The notes under the pieces: model-generated
Told to the model about the DNA's origin: nothing
Seen by the model: only the letters and a program-made list of their open reading frames with translations
The model's database searches: none
Program-made: the position numbers and the translations under genes
DNA from: Flavobacteriales bacterium
Lineage (GTDB): Bacteria; Bacteroidota; Bacteroidia; Flavobacteriales; BACL11
Assembly: GCA_018675825.1 (NCBI GenBank)
Contig: JABGXK010000047.1
Span: 1 to 14,386, forward strand
Direction of reading: 5' to 3'
DNA: 14,386 bases
In this document: piece by piece, positions 14,007-14,386 of the stretch
How the letters are laid out: every line of letters starts with the position of its first letter
Position numbering within the stretch: position 1 is the stretch's first letter

Positions 14007-14386
14007 AGCTGAAAAAGTTTATTTGCATTTTTAGTTGTTACTTCTGCTATTTTTTCTAGATCTATATCATAGATATTAGATATTTTTTGAGCTATATCTA
14101 AGATGTATTTACTTTCATTTCTACTTCCTCTATATGGAGTTGGAGTAAGATATGGAGCATCAGTTTCTAACATAATATGATTTAAACTTATTTTATTTAT
14201 CATTTTATCTAGATCACCATTTTTTGCATTTACTATTGCGGCAGTTTTCTTAATCATGGCGATAGACTTAATTACAATTGGTCTTACCAAAAAGTCGCCT
14301 ATGTCAAAATGTTTGTTTGATCTCTGAGTAGACGCTCCCCAGTATTTATCGTTTGGAACTTTTATTTTCCCCAGACCATCAAATTC
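14003..14386 (-). CDS. Hybrid frame: fumarase (FumC) N-terminal segment joined to TatD nuclease C-terminus, partial
   Basis: An open frame running off the right edge, with 127 residues visible. Residues 1-~60 are unmistakably class II fumarase: 'GKIKVPNDKYWGASTQRSNK' followed by 'HFDIG', 'RPIVIKSIAMIKKTAAIVN'. They align without gaps for about 25 residues to the FumC start ('..VPADK.WGAQTQRS..HF.I'). From about residue 64 the chain is TatD-family metal-dependent DNase: 'ISLNHIMLETDAPYLTPTPY', 'RGSRNESKYI', 'EVTTKNANKLF', including the metal-ligand Asp of 'ETDAP'. The join is near 14195-14218 ('GDLDKMI'). FumC normally continues for ~400 more residues, and TatD should have ~190 residues before this point, including its HxH metal site. 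Neither part can work alone. The TatD end overlaps ansA as in an intact operon, so the foreign part is the fumarase. Genomic rearrangement or assembly chimera are both open. Confidence 0.85.
   Translation of the reverse strand, partial: EFDGLGKIKVPNDKYWGASTQRSNKHFDIGDFLVRPIVIKSIAMIKKTAAIVNAKNGDLDKMINKISLNHIMLETDAPYLTPTPYRGSRNESKYILDIAQKISNIYDIDLEKIAEVTTKNANKLFQL

Noticed and set aside
14003..14290. A free-standing 95-residue TatD-like gene starting at TTG 14290
   Set aside because: The frame is open to the window edge and the residues before and after that TTG are continuous fumarase sequence, so this start is not real.
1..14386. Mobile elements, CRISPR arrays, toxin-antitoxin or phage-defence genes
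   Set aside because: I saw no transposase or integrase motifs, no regularly spaced repeats other than the promoter hexamers, and no known defence domains.

Overview
The window looks like a chromosomal segment of an AT-rich, probably marine member of the Bacteroidota (Flavobacteriales-like). Three things support this. Secreted proteins end in type IX secretion system (T9SS) C-terminal sorting domains with the 'YPNP/SPNP' start. Upstream regions carry Bacteroidota-type -7 elements (TAnnTTTG) rather than Shine-Dalgarno sites. One protein carries the 'GCTDS..CNY....DDGSC' cysteine motif common in marine flavobacteria. I see no phage, IS, CRISPR or plasmid genes.

Layout. (1) 1-4112 (+): a tightly packed operon of three secreted T9SS cargo proteins: the C-terminus of an arylsulfotransferase-like protein, a CotH-kinase/lamin-tail protein, and a seven-bladed 'regulator propeller' protein. 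(2) 4192-6092 (+): an OmpA-like coiled-coil lipoprotein followed by a YfcH/TIGR01777-type SDR. (3) 6153-7319 (+): a LamG-domain secreted protein with an unusual C-terminal tail, followed by a small secreted-protein gene broken by an in-frame stop (7335-7505). (4) 7544-7887 (-): two unrecognised small membrane proteins, 2 nt apart. (5) 8141-12560: a phosphate-response module made of a histidine kinase and response regulator (-), and, divergently (+), a 27-residue membrane microprotein, a PiT-like permease and a phosphate-selective porin. (6) 12585-14386: a small unknown ORF, tRNA-Ser(GGA), type I asparaginase, and at the window edge a hybrid reading frame.

The phosphate module is the most coherent system here. 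The three plus-strand transcription units each have an array of TTAACA-like hexamers on an exact 11-nt pitch. In every case the last hexamer ends exactly 20 bp before a TAnnTTTG-like -7 element. This is the layout expected of a PhoB/PhoP-type box standing in for the -33 element, and it ties the porin (outer membrane entry), the permease (inner membrane entry) and the 27-residue microprotein to the adjacent two-component pair.

The strangest object is at the right edge. A single uninterrupted minus-strand frame begins with about 60 residues of a class II fumarase (FumC) N-terminus and continues directly into the last ~65 residues of a TatD-family nuclease. The TatD end then overlaps ansA in what looks like its normal operon position. 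This is either a real gene-fusion/deletion scar or a chimeric join in the assembly. The window stops before this can be decided.
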